Assembly: GCA_964036155.1 (NCBI GenBank)
Contig: OZ038422.1
Span: 74,361,201-74,425,200, forward strand
Direction: 5' to 3'
Source of the DNA: Diploscapter coronatus
Lineage: Eukaryota; Nematoda; Chromadorea; Rhabditida; Rhabditidae
Length of the DNA: 64,000 nucleotides
Made by a program: the position numbers and the translations under genes. Shown here one piece after another: positions 12,541 to 24,300 of the stretch (its first letter is position 1; each line of letters begins with the position of its first letter). The notes beneath the pieces were generated by a model. That model searched no databases and had not been told where the DNA came from. It worked only from the letters and a program-made list of their open reading frames with translations.

Positions 12541-13917
12541 ATTACACATTTCATTCATTACTAGCCGACTTCGGTGGGCTACAGGCTGCTTCGCAGCCCG
12601 CGTTTTTTTGCCTAACTGAAAATTAGATTAGCGTAATTTCTTGATTCGTCTTCATCAGTTCGTATTACGACACTTCTAACCTAATTTCATTTGTGAAAAT
12701 TCGTCCAGTGAAATTTGCAAACTTGCATCTTGAAACGTGTTTTGCTCACGGGCATAACTGCTATCCTTCACTATTGAAAAAAAACTGTCTATATTTGAAT
12801 TTTGGAGATTCATGTTCACGCATGAATAGCTCTTTCAACGTTAGCAGAAAATCACTGACCTTATCTTCTAGAAATTTACCTTGAGATCAGCAAGGATCAT
12901 ATGTGTTACTTTTTGATTTATATTCATCTGCAAAATGTTAAATTTTACACGTACTACATTCCTTCTCTCTATCTCCCGATGAATGTCTTTCTACGTTTTC
13001 GTTATTGACAGCTAAAAATTTCGTTTCTTGTACGTTATGTGACATTTCTTATAGTCAGTTTTTTCAACATAATTTTTCCTTTTTCTACCTCTTTTTGCTG
13101 GAGTATTCGTTGACAAATTAGCGATAGGCGAGGATAAACTTGAAACGTTTTACATATTTCTTTGACGTGGACGTAGAGTATCATAAATCATTAGGCGAAA
13201 ATCGTGAATCGTCAAATTTGGCTGAAGAGACAGCTATCATTATTCAAAATTTTTGTAATATAATAGCATACAAATGCTCCACGACTAACGCCATCATTTT
13301 GTCTGGCCATTTCTTGATCACTTTTGACTATTAGCATTGAAAGAACGCGTTACGATTTCGCATTTTTCGACATAGATCATAAACGTAGTTCGAAATACTC
13401 ATAAAAAGAGTCGTAGTAATATATTTCGAGAGTTTCGAAGTTAATCGCATATAACGTAAAGCGAATTCTACTTTGATCGAAAATTGGGACAAACAAAATC
13501 TTGCATCCGTTGAACATCGTAACATTTGCAATTATAAAATCTTGAAATTACTGTAAGTAATCATCTTGAAGTGCAAAGAAATGATAATGAATCATTTGCC
13601 AAATTGTTATATCTATATAAGAAACTTTTTCATGATGACTTTGGTTGTATTCGTGGACTTGAAATTTAATAAAATCGTTGACAGTCTTATCGATACAAAT
13701 TTAGCATATCAAACCGTCGAAAATTTTGCACTCCATCATTTCTCGAGACGTCCTGACTCTGTATAGAGAAAGAGACGCGCAGCGTGGGGTCGGACATAAT
13801 AATGAAATGAAAAACTTCTTCTCTCATGAAATGAAACTTGATATAAAATTAGCATGTTAACGCGCTAACGTTCACTTGAATTAATTGTGGTTCATTCTAC
13901 TTTTATAATATAGGTTA
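12541..13917. mobile_element. Insertion present only in the right duplication copy (probable transposable element remnant)
   Basis: The left copy has about 300 bases between the aligned flanks and the right copy about 1.4 kb. The extra DNA starts with a GC-rich palindrome at about 12586-12600 (GGCTGCTTCGCAGCC) inside AT-rich surroundings and ends in a GC-richer stretch near 13770-13795. Only short open frames occur (for example 12693-12884 and 13140-13334), none recognisable. It lies just upstream of the srx copy B start. A deletion from the left copy is the alternative explanation, though the sequence left in copy A is also different. Confidence 0.55.
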
Positions 13918-13922
13918 TGATC

Positions 13923-15270
13923 ATGAGGTTCGTTGACTATGAACATCGTAATGATCCATTGAATATGGTAACGGGGTTAATGACACTCTTGGTGAGAATT
14001 TGTAAAGTTATTTTTCAATAGAAAACTATTTTAGGACGGCATCGTAGGACTATTATGCAGTACCTTCATATTCGTTTCGTTCTTCAGTGCTAATGAGAAA
14101 ACTTCGTTCAATTTGATTTGTTTATTTCGTGCATTCAATAACACCGTGAATCTGATAGCTTTCGTCACTGATGTCTCAACTCTACTTATTGGGTAAGTTT
14201 CAGGAGTTATTTTTGAAAATTCGGATGAATTTTTTGGTGGGTGGACGATATATTCTGTTGAATTCGAAAGCAATGTCACAGATATCTCGGTAATACTATA
14301 CACAGTCAATCAGCAAATCTGCATTTTACTCGTGGTCAACCGATTCATAGCTCTATATTTCCCAACATATTATCAAAAATTTTGTGGAATCAAGCAGACA
14401 ATGGTATTTTAAAAGTCAGCCTTCAAGTCACAATATCAGTTTTAGGCAATTCTCATCATTCTGTACTTGATTAAAGTAATTCAAAATGCCGAGAGCTTCT
14501 ATTACATGATCTTCAAAGGTAGTTGCCATTCAAATCTTAACTTTCGAAACTTCTAAATTAAGGTCGAAAAATTGACCCTACCTATTATTCTCCTGATCAA
14601 ATGATGCATATATTTGCAAAGTAAGAATTTTTAAATGATTTATTGTCTAAAATGTGACTAACTTCAACAAGTCCTACAATTTTTCTAATTTATATCTTTA
14701 GTGAAGACGAAATGTCAAATAATAACGAAACCAACGCTACTGATAGTACTAACCCTGAGCTACAAGATTTTGCTTTTAGTACTCTTGCATTAGCTGGTAT
14801 CGCAGTAGTATTAGATGCCGTGATATTTGGAAGAGTCATCTTTTATTACGTAAGTCTAATTAAAAAAGCCTATGATAATTCATATTTTGACTTGCAGCTG
14901 CATCAATCACAAGATCATAACCTTCAACATAATAGAAAGAAAATAAAGAAAAACATTAGACTATTCTTCCAGGTTAGATACAAATTTTTAATAACAATAA
15001 TAAATTTTTGAATTTTAGACATTGCTTCAAGATTGTCTTTACGTAATCGACATATCTTTTATGATGTACTTCAGGTAATCAATTACGATTTATAAAATCA
15101 ATATCTATTTGGAAAATTTCATTAGGATTAGCATATTTTGAAATTTACGAGAAAATCTTTTGTTAACCTTATAAGAATCGTATGTTTTCAGTGGTCTTTT
15201 CCAGTCACGACTTTGGAATTTCATATCGTGGACCTTCGTGTGGGAGAATGTCCACACGCTCGACTCGTAA
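13923..15270 (+). pseudogene. srx-like serpentine receptor, copy B (acceptor of exon 3 lost)
   Basis: This is the paralogue of the gene at 1997-3359, with the same nine-exon layout and stop at 15268-15270. All exons are open and most changes are conservative (for example SVEFESNVTDISVILYTVNQ in place of the copy A residues). However, the acceptor of exon 3 is damaged. Copy A has TTGTAG before the exon; copy B has TTTGGT at the same place (about 14236-14241) and no alternative AG in the right phase. Unspliced reading stops immediately after the donor (GGGTAA). It is therefore probably a young pseudogene, unless a non-AG acceptor is used. Confidence 0.6.
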
Positions 15271-15650
15271 CCAAACTCTTCAATTTGTTCCAAACATTAT
15301 CAAATTTAGATTGATCATGCTGCTCTTTGCAGACCAGAAAGAAACTTTGAAGAAATTGATTTCGAAATTCGTAAAGGATGATAAAGATCAGCAAAAATGG
15401 GCAACGAAGGCAACAACTTCGAAAAATAATTCCCGATAATTCAAATAATGAAATATTTAGATTGTTACCTCCTAGTAGAACTGTAATTGATGCCATTAGA
15501 ACGGTTCATGAATGCATTGATTTAATAAAGATATTTATCGTCTGACATTTTAATTTTAGGCTTACTGTGTTAGATATCGGTTCTTTTTCTTATTTCTCTC
15601 CTTTGCTTACACTCCCTCACTCTAAAATTCTGTGTCTAATAGGTGAATAC

Positions 15651-18351
15651 AATTTTTTGACGATGTTAAATGATGAAAAAATCTTAACCATCTTTGAGGA
15701 AATTTATTGAAACTACACGTCGAGTATTATGACTTTTCGCTTATTAAGATTTAGACGTTAGTCGTGTTAGCGTCAAATTGGCTATTCTTTCAATTATCTA
15801 TAGCCAAACTACATAAGTCTTAAATTAAATATTTTAAAGAATATTTATTTCAGCTACAATTACCCCTCACCTCTCTTGGATACTGTTTTCACGTAAAAAT
15901 GAATGCTAATTTTGGCGAGTTGAGATTTGAACGGCTAGAAAGGCTAGTTAGAGTAAATAGGTTATACGTAGGTTAAATAAGATAGCTTACCATGAATTGG
16001 GCTAGAGTGGACTTGCGTATCAAGCCCCAAATTTGGTATATTTTATAAAATCCAATGACTATCATGCAACTCATTTATGAAATCTTAAATACATATTTGA
16101 ACAGGAATTACACAGGGATCAGATCATTGACCTGCCTCGTTTGCTCTTCCATTTTTTTCGATTTGTCAAATTCTATACTTTGTAAAACAACAATTAGAAT
16201 GGTCTCAACTAAAAGAATAATCATAAATTATTGCATAAAACTCAAAACTTGCATATTGTTAAGCCGAAATATATGACAGTCAATAATAGATACCTTTGCC
16301 AATTTCCATTTTCTACATAATTAAAGTCTAAAAGACTTTCATCAACTTGAAATAATCTACGATAATCAAACCTATGAAAAAATCTCCATCTCTCCAAGAA
16401 TTAGATAGATTTCGATCAGAACTTAAATCTCTACATTCAACTGCAGCTCCTGAAAATTCGAATTGACAAAATAAGATTTATTATGAATTAATTTATCGTT
16501 GACACTATTTACGTAATAGAAATGTCGTTTCATATATTAACTTACTTATGAAGCAAAAACACTTCCAGTTAAATAAACATCCTAATACCATTGTCCAATT
16601 ATAAATGAGCTGATTGGCTCAAATTTTATATGAATAAATAATGGATATCTCTAGCTTCAATTTGAGTCCAAAGTTGAGGAGTATAATGCCTTTGAAAAAT
16701 ATCAAATTTAAGTTTTTCACAAATTTTCCATAATTTTTTAATTTTGAAAAGATGTATTCTAATTTCTGAATTTCGTGACTTATGTTCTTTTCTTCCTTTT
16801 TCAATAGTCAAAATAAAGATGATCTCCATTAAATCTTCGTATTTTATTCTTTTTAAATTTTCAGAACTGAATTTCTGAAGAATAAGGACTGATCTCCATT
16901 CTCAAAGGCAGCCCTAAATTTGCAGAGCCCGTACTAAAGTCCCTAAAAGTAGGAGCGAATTTGTTGTGAACTAAGTAGCGGTTTAGTACGGGCTCAGACT
17001 TCATTATCATTCACAAATTTCGCCATAGACTCCCTTATCAGTAAATCGATACCAAATCAGACACATTCTTTCCCACTACTTTGATATCTAACTTTATAGC
17101 TGTTCGGCTCTGGTAATTACTTTTATATAACCCGAAAAAACTTCTGAATTTTATTTTAAAGGAATTTTTGAGATATTAATAAATGTAGAAAATAAAATCA
17201 TAAATAAATGTTAGATTTTCACTAGTTTATAATGGATTATTCCATTCTATTTGTGATACTTTATTTTAATGCTCGATTTTTGATATGTTTGAAATTTTTT
17301 CATTGTACACTTTTTGGCAGAATTTCTATCGTGCCACTGTTTTGTTGAGATGATTCATAAAAGTGTCGATTCTTTTTGCTAGGAGGAATGTTTTCGATAG
17401 AAAACGGGAGCATTTTTGGTTGTTGTTATCAAAGCAGTGGCGCTCCTATTTTTATATGTCTTTTCCTATTCAAAGTCTTCGAGACTTTTATCAATTTTCG
17501 AGAATTCGATAAGCTTTTAGATAAATTTTAAAGATGATCTCCTTGGTTTTATACAATTTTTATTTAATAAAGTTATTTTTCGTAAATCTCAAAAGTTTGA
17601 TCATTTTTTCAACTTTTCACTACGTTAACCTCAATTTATCGGGTCTAATAGTACAAGCTTCAGTGAGCCTTTCATTTTTCAATGCTCTGGATAGCTCAAT
17701 TTTTTCTAAGTGGCTTTTATCGGGTCAATCTAATAGTACAATTAGAAAAATGCTCCATTTATCAATCTTGTGTCTTAGGATCAGTCAGGCTTTTGCACCA
17801 TCTTCCTTTCAGCCTCGTCGATTGCGATGTTAATTGTTATTTTGAGCTCGGCTTCAAAAAAACCTCTGTGCCAAGTCGCGAGTTAACGGAGTTGACGCCT
17901 GTCGTGAGGAGGGCAAATTCATTAGATCAGTCGAACATTCGAACATCGCTGCAGACACTTTTGACAGACGCGTTCGAAAATGCTCAAAACATACCTTTCT
18001 TTTCAATCCGATCAATAAAATGCCAGAGATTATAGTCATTTTTTCAATCCAACACTTTTCATTAGACTTGAAGAAGCTGATCTTCACCAGAAAATTTGAT
18101 ATTCTATAACTACTCAAATCCAAATATTGAGGTTTTTATTTCATTTATGTTTACTATATTTTCCCTTTCTAAATCGTATGATTCACGCCTTTATGTAGTG
18201 TCTTGTTTCCAACTTTTCAATTATTCAAATTTCGGTTGCCAAGGAATAACCCTTGCCAAAGCTTAGGCCATTTGGCAAATTATTGGTCGAGAATCGAAAT
18301 TTGGCAAATTATAAAATAAAATAATAATTATTATTGCTATACTGATCCGAT
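15651..18351. other. Intergenic region without a supportable gene; contains a short palindrome
   Basis: This is AT-rich sequence downstream of the srx copy B gene. A perfect 14-base inverted repeat, GAGCCCGTACTAAA at 16925-16938 and its complement at 16982-16995, frames a 43-base loop. A 30-codon open frame at 16374-16466 and a longer one at 17682-18035 exist, but neither has domains or convincing splice context. An oriented GCTGATCTTCACC word lies at 18076. Confidence 0.5.
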
Positions 18352-18827
18352 ATGCCTGAACAAAAGGAACAACCGGTGTCTTTGGATGCGGTAATATTTT
18401 TTTTTATAATCTTTTAAAACTTGATTATATTTTCCTGGAATTATTTTATGAAATTTTTACAATTTGACATTCTTTTCAAAGTCATTTTACTGAGTTCTTA
18501 AAAATTGACATTTTTACATACTACTTATTTCAGACCCTGGTATCCATAAATGAAACCCTATCAAATGTGGCTGGACTATTGAAAACTGTGGAACTTGCGA
18601 TTTTAGTGGTGGCATTCGCGCTATCTTTCTTGTTAATTGGTAAGTTTCAGGAAATTTCTTTTAAAAAATAAGCGTATATAAATAACTTAGGGATGACGGC
18701 GACATGCTATTACGCTAAATATAAGAAATACAGCAATAAGGTGGCCCGATATCGACAATATAGCTTTTCGAAAATTGAAGATCAAAAGACTAAAAAAGAC
18801 TCTAAAGGTGGTATTACTAATTTGTAA
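18352..18827 (+). CDS. Small single-pass membrane protein, unknown function
   Basis: Three exons (18352-18390, 18534-18639, 18691-18827) join in phase to give about 94 residues. A polar start (MPEQKEQPVSLDA) precedes a segment predicted to lie outside the membrane, a single hydrophobic helix (AILVVAFALSFLLIG), and a basic, Lys/Tyr-rich tail ending in GGITNL. There is no signal peptide, so the helix may be a signal anchor. I do not recognise the family. Support is the canonical GT-AG introns of about 50-145 bases, the good codon pattern and the sensible topology. Confidence 0.6.
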
Positions 18828-19192
18828 ATTTAGATATTTTAAAGTCAGGGTTTTAATTACATTTTGAATGAAAAATGTATTTGAAAAGTCCTGAATTATA
18901 TTAGGACTTAGGGCATATTAATCAGAATGTTATTATAAGGGTCAGTTATTTGGTTTTTGAAATTTAGTATCGTTTTTGCATCAAAGATTCAAATTCAATT
19001 TCGAATACGGTTACATTGTGCAATTTTCACTTATTACATTCGTGCATTAAATTTATCGAAGTCATTTTTCTTTGCTAGTCATGTGTTAAAATCGATTTAT
19101 TTTCAATTTAAAAATGTCGCATAACATCTGAAAATAAATATATTTTATCGATTTTTATTGTTTGAACAGATAATAAAATATACAGATAAATT

Positions 19193-20573
19193 TTATCGAT
19201 AAGGTTGATAATTACTGCTAAATCCGGGATAATTGGTGTGATTATAGTAATTAACGTTGTTTGAAAACTGCTCATTATTCCAAGTTTCTCCCACGATATA
19301 ACAGCACTTTTCATGCTCACAGTGGTGCAACGCTGGACAATCATTGTCATCCGTGCATGGGCCGACAGGGCGTAAGCCAGACAAGCAACGCTAAAGGACT
19401 TCATATGCACTTTTGTCAAGGCGCTATGAATATTTTTAAATGGCGTCATAATTTAATACTACTTTTTAAAATCAGTACGCTCTCAAGGTCATACCTTTTC
19501 ATCAACCTCTTCGTATGACTCCTCTTCAGCATCTGGGGCTTCAGTTATCGTTACCATTGTGACAGGACGCATGGTTTTAGCTTCTTCTATCAACCTTGCC
19601 AATTCATCTAGTTCTTCGGAATTCTGAAGTTTAAAATGTTCTAAAATTTAAAAAAAATCTACCTTTTCAGGCTCTATCGTAACCGTGTAATTTTCTGGGT
19701 CTTTCGTGGTAGTGTGCGGCTTGAAAGTTCGACCCTTCGAAAATGGGGCCTAAAATTTTATAAATTCGAACCTAGCACTTTAAGAGTGGTACCTCTCCCT
19801 CTATAGATGGTCTAGGTGAGGTTGAAGTTACCATAACTCCAGCGAAGGGAGTGGTACAGCACGCCCCATGAACACAAATACCACCCAATGCTATGCAAAT
19901 TGAATCCCTGTCCAACCGGCATTGGCCTAAATGGTAAAATGCTACCATCTGTTACAACTTTATTGCAGCTCCTACCAATATGCGCCCCGCCGTTCATACA
20001 TTTCAACGGTGATCCGAAGCCTGTTCCCTGGTTTGGCTAAATTTGGCACCATTTGGTAAGATGGTAGTAAAATTGTAAAAATGACACCATGGGCCCATTA
20101 TTGTCCCCATTCCACATGCCCGTGTTCCAGCCATTGTTCTGGTTCGCCTTACCAGCCCACAAACCATAGGCTGTGGGATAGCCGATGGCGAGATTGTTAT
20201 TTGGGACGGCCTGAGGTGGGTAGCCTGAATGCCAGCAAAAATTCATGAAAAACAACTTTTTTGGTAAAGGTTTTCTTTTCAAAGGTTTGCGTTACCTCGA
20301 CAGTTTTTGCACTCTCTTTTCAAAAGCAACAGTGGGCGAGACTCGCGGACTCTACTTTTGGTATATTTATCATGAAGACCAACCTTTAGATATATGCATC
20401 AGGGTTGTAAGTTATGAACATTTTGATTTTCGCTATCCGTTACGTTACATAACGCACAACCCTGGTATGCAATCTTGGTAACTTTAGCCAGACTTACCAT
20501 TCCCTAACCAATACGGAGGATTCCATTGAGCATTTATAAAATGGAATAAAATTAATAAGAATAGGAATTTCAT
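19193..20573 (-). CDS. Secreted protein with two EB-like cysteine modules
   Basis: The protein begins with a clear signal peptide (start at 20573, MKFLFLLILFHFINA) followed by an aromatic, Asn/Gly-rich segment. Two six-cysteine modules follow. The first spans an intron and reads CMNGGAHIG, then QCRLDRDSICIALGGICV, then GACC. The second, in the last exon, reads CLSGLRPVGPCTDDNDCPALHHCEHEKCC. An acidic Glu-rich linker separates them. Nematode secreted proteins often carry such EB/lustrin-like modules; their function is mostly unknown. The first module is complete only if the intron starts at the GTAGGA donor near 19976. The C-terminus is Asn/Tyr-rich and ends in QPYR. Confidence 0.65.
20394..20473. 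repeat. Inverted repeat in first intron of the cysteine-module gene
   Basis: The left arm ATGCATCAGGGTTGTAAG and the right arm CACAACCCTGGTATGC are imperfect inverted copies about 23-26 bases long around a 31-base loop. This is a small foldback repeat of a MITE type. Confidence 0.6.
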
Positions 20574-21375
20574 AAGACTATAAAATAGGAATGGGCAAGT
20601 TTTGGCACACACACCGGAAATGATAAGAACTTGGCGCCTAGGCCAAAATATGTTTGCACAATGAAGATCAGCTTCTTCCGTTTGGAAGAAGGAGAGTTTA
20701 ATAATAATAATCTGTTTACTTAGCGGAATGACCGTCAAAACCGCATCAAGGAATAGAGTCTCTGGTCTTCAGAGATTTTTTCGAGAATAATTTATTTTAA
20801 ATAAATTTAAATATAGACATAAATAACGCTTATGGAAATTTCAGTATCAAAACATCGAATCAAAATCAATTTTTGAGATCAATCGAAATGTTGAGAATAA
20901 TTCAGAAGATTCAATAAAATTGGGAACCCGATATGAATATGAGTTTGGATCGTTTAGTTTCAAGAATTTAAGAAAAAAATCAAGTTTACCGGCTATGATA
21001 AAAACAAATTCAGAGCTTAGACTAAATATTAGTCTTTTAAGGCTCGGCTAAGCTCATTGAAATCACCACTTACTCGCAATTCAGGCTATCCAATACTTTG
21101 AATTGCAAAACCTTATTGGATGAATCAATGTATGTGTAATCAGAGTAAATGACGCTTGATCAAATTCAATTGTCCTGCATTTAGTGTCATCTACGATGTT
21201 CAAGGGGAAGGTGTATTGTGGCCTTTGATTAATGGTTGATAAATCGACTCCACACCAGCGGAACTCGCAGCTCGGCATTTCCCATTCGACATTATCAAAG
21301 AAGTAGAGCTTTTCTGAAACCCTTATTTAAAAATCTAACTTTGGCATTTTTATTTTTCTCAAAAGTATGAGTTTT
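20574..21375. other. Intergenic spacer upstream of the cysteine-module gene
   Basis: No gene is seen. The interval lies between the start of the cysteine-module gene and the 3' end of the GPCR gene, both on the minus strand. It carries a GCTGATCTTCAT word on the minus strand at 20661-20680, matching the direction of the genes. Confidence 0.45.
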
Positions 21376-24300
21376 TCATGCTTTCCAAGTTAAAGAGCTG
21401 AGATGTGCAGAGTTCTTAATCTTGATTCCGACGCTAGACTCAGAAACTTCGACATTTTCTACCTGAGAGGGAACGCTCTGTCGTCGCGGATACGAGATGT
21501 TATCCCTGGAAATTCCGTTGGTGATCGTCGTCTCCCTGTAACCGCCAGGCATCAACGACCCGGTCAGAGATTCTGAAAATGACGGCATTTAAAAAAAGAA
21601 AATGACTTTTTCGCCAAAGGAGAATTGACATAGGCAAATCTTCTAATGAGAAGGCACTTCTGACGTTGTGACGTCGAATTTTTTTAGACGCTGTCAAATT
21701 TGTATGATGACGTCAAATTACATGAGAACGTCACAGCGTCAAATTGAAATGCATCTTCGAGACATAAAAAATGAAAGACGTGGACGTAGATGATAGAAAG
21801 AGACGCATGACAAAAAGTTGCTTGAAAGACATGAAAGACTGCATTCATATGTAAAGCCAAAGGATAATTAGAATAATTAGGAACCGAGCAAGTAAATCTC
21901 TTAATTAGGTTAGTTAGTTAGTTAGAATAATTAAACATTCGTGTTAGAAGTTAGCCGTTCATACGTAAGATCCCGATAATTAGCGATAAATGATAAATTC
22001 ACGATGTTTTATAATCATAGCATGCTCATAAATTTACGAAGTTTTGTTACAAATGTTTCAAGTCATTCTTTACCTCGCTAACTATCAGTCCGCTTCAGTA
22101 AGGATTCTAGAAAGGTGTCTAATTAAATAGCCTAATTATTCATAGTTGGTTAGTGCGTTAATTGGCTAATTAGGTGATAATTAGAGGGGTTTTCGGCAGC
22201 CATCTACATATATAGCTCGTCTACTGCATTATTGCCAAGAGGGCATGTTGTTATAGAAGCGTGCTCTACCATTGATTAATTACCGTCAATTAGTGAGGAT
22301 AATTAACTCTCGAGTTAATTAGGAGTTAATTAACTCTTAATTACCTCTCATTCGGGCTAACGTTAACTTGCGTTGCTCCCTATTCTTACGAATGTACTGA
22401 ACGATCGTAAACAGTGGTTTCAGACGACTTTGCAGCACGGGTATTGCCTCTATTTTACAACCGTAATTTGCGTAATTCACGTTGGTTAAAACTATTTTTT
22501 AGGGTACGAGTTTTACAATACTAAGTCGACTAGTTTGCCTTCCACGAATAACAAGATAGAAATTTACAGAGAGCTTGAAAGGTAGGTAGCTTTTATTAGT
22601 CGTGAAAGGTATAGATTTAGATTTAGAGTTAACCTAAGGGTATAGTTAAATTTAGGTATTTTATATGTGGAGCTATTTCATTGAACATGGGATTTTTGGA
22701 TTTTAGGATTTCATAGACTAGATCTTTTTGGTTCTTTGGAAGTGCGTGACATCAAATGTCTCGAAAATTTGTCAAAATTTGCACGCATTTTGCACACGTT
22801 ATTTGAAAATGTTGGTCACTTAAAATTCCGGTCTAAGGATCAAATTTTCAATAGAATAGCTCCAAAGATCAACCATTTTACCCCTTAGCAAAATTTCTAA
22901 AAGGTCGAGTTTCTAGAAGATTTCTATAAAAGTGATAGCCGGAAGAAGAAAACATGGAAATTTTCAAGAGTAAAAATAAACTCGAACTTACCGATTTTCT
23001 TGTGCATTTTCTTTTGAGTAAGTCGAATTAGTCGTAATCTGAAGTGTTTCGAGCCCAAGCAGAATAATATGAAGTTCGACGCCTTGCCACATATCACAAG
23101 TGTGCTGAAAAATTTCAACTTTTAATTTCCTCGGCCTCGCTCATTATCGATTTTTAAGCAATTTTCGATCATTAACAAAGTCGTAAGCAAGACTATAGAA
23201 GATCAAGTTTTATACTCCAAAATGACATTTTATTAAATTTTGCACTAGTTTTAAAATCTATTTATTATTTTTCTTACCTGCATAGAATTTTTATGTTATA
23301 ATAAAGTCTGTTTTCAGGTAGATCGTAAACCCCTTCAATTATATGAATGAACGCCGAGGGACCTAAGTTTAAAAATATATTTTCTTTTATTTTTAAGCTA
23401 CTTGCCGTTAGTGATAGTGAACATGGTAACGATGAAAGATACGGTTAAAGTAACGCGATGTTCCGTTTTCTGGAATTGGTGGGAGTTGCTCTTGCTGAAA
23501 TGGTTTAACTTCAACAACTTCAAAGTTAGATTCAAGGTTAAATTCGATGTCCTCAGTTTTGACTTCAATCAATCTTCATATTTGAATTCAACTTCCTAAA
23601 TTCACCTTCCAGCCTTATCAGCCCCGAAGGCCAGATGCTTTTGTCGTTTCCTCAGATGATAGAGCAGCATGACGTTCAATAATGTCAATAGGATGATAGG
23701 GAAAATGATCATCAAAATGGGGTAAATCAGAACGCACTTTGAGATGAAAGACCGAAACGACTTGGAATAGGGATTCGAAGTGCGATTGCCGAACCAGCTT
23801 CTGAAAATTTTTGGGCTTAAATTATACTACTTAAGCCATTTAAGTCTTATAGATTGTTATATGATTTAAGTTATCTAAATTTAAATTCATGTTCAGATTT
23901 AGAGCATGCTATGGTTGATTGAGTTATGATATGTCATCATATGGAGGAAGTAGCGTCATGCAGGCCTAATCAACTTAGGGAAAAAGCGTGATATTATATC
24001 ACAGCACCTGTTTATATTATCTTGCAAGATCTTTAGTGCTAAACTAAAAATATTCTAGTCTATCTTAGATAAAAATTCTATTAATTTTAAATTTTATGAC
24101 GCGTTCATAATACTCACTCCTGAGTAACGTGTAGACACTGCGAATATAGCTGTGTGTCGTGACAAAACAGCCTCACTAGGCAAAAATACTCTAAATGCTG
24201 GTAGAACGTTGATAGGCCGCACAAAAATACAATACAGAATATCACCAAGGGCATTTTCCACCTAAAATGATCGATTTTTTTTCGGAATTTTTCTATTTTC

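Larger units (their letters stand above)
10858..15650. repeat. Tandem segmental duplication, right copy
   Basis: This is the direct repeat of 1-3728, with sparse substitutions and small indels. It carries the 5' portion of the complete channel gene and the second srx-like gene. The main structural difference is extra DNA at 12541-13917. Homology ends near 15640 in a short repeat, GCTTACACTCCCTCACTC, that also occurs at the end of the left copy. Confidence 0.92.

Noticed and set aside
17682..18035. 117-codon plus-strand open frame
   Set aside because: No recognisable domain or splice context, and the opposite strand is equally open; not enough support for a gene.
19935..19953. A 19-base GT-AG intron in the cysteine-module gene
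   Set aside because: It keeps frame, but a normal 49-base intron starting at the GTAGGA donor with the same acceptor gives a canonical six-cysteine module, so no ultra-short intron is needed.
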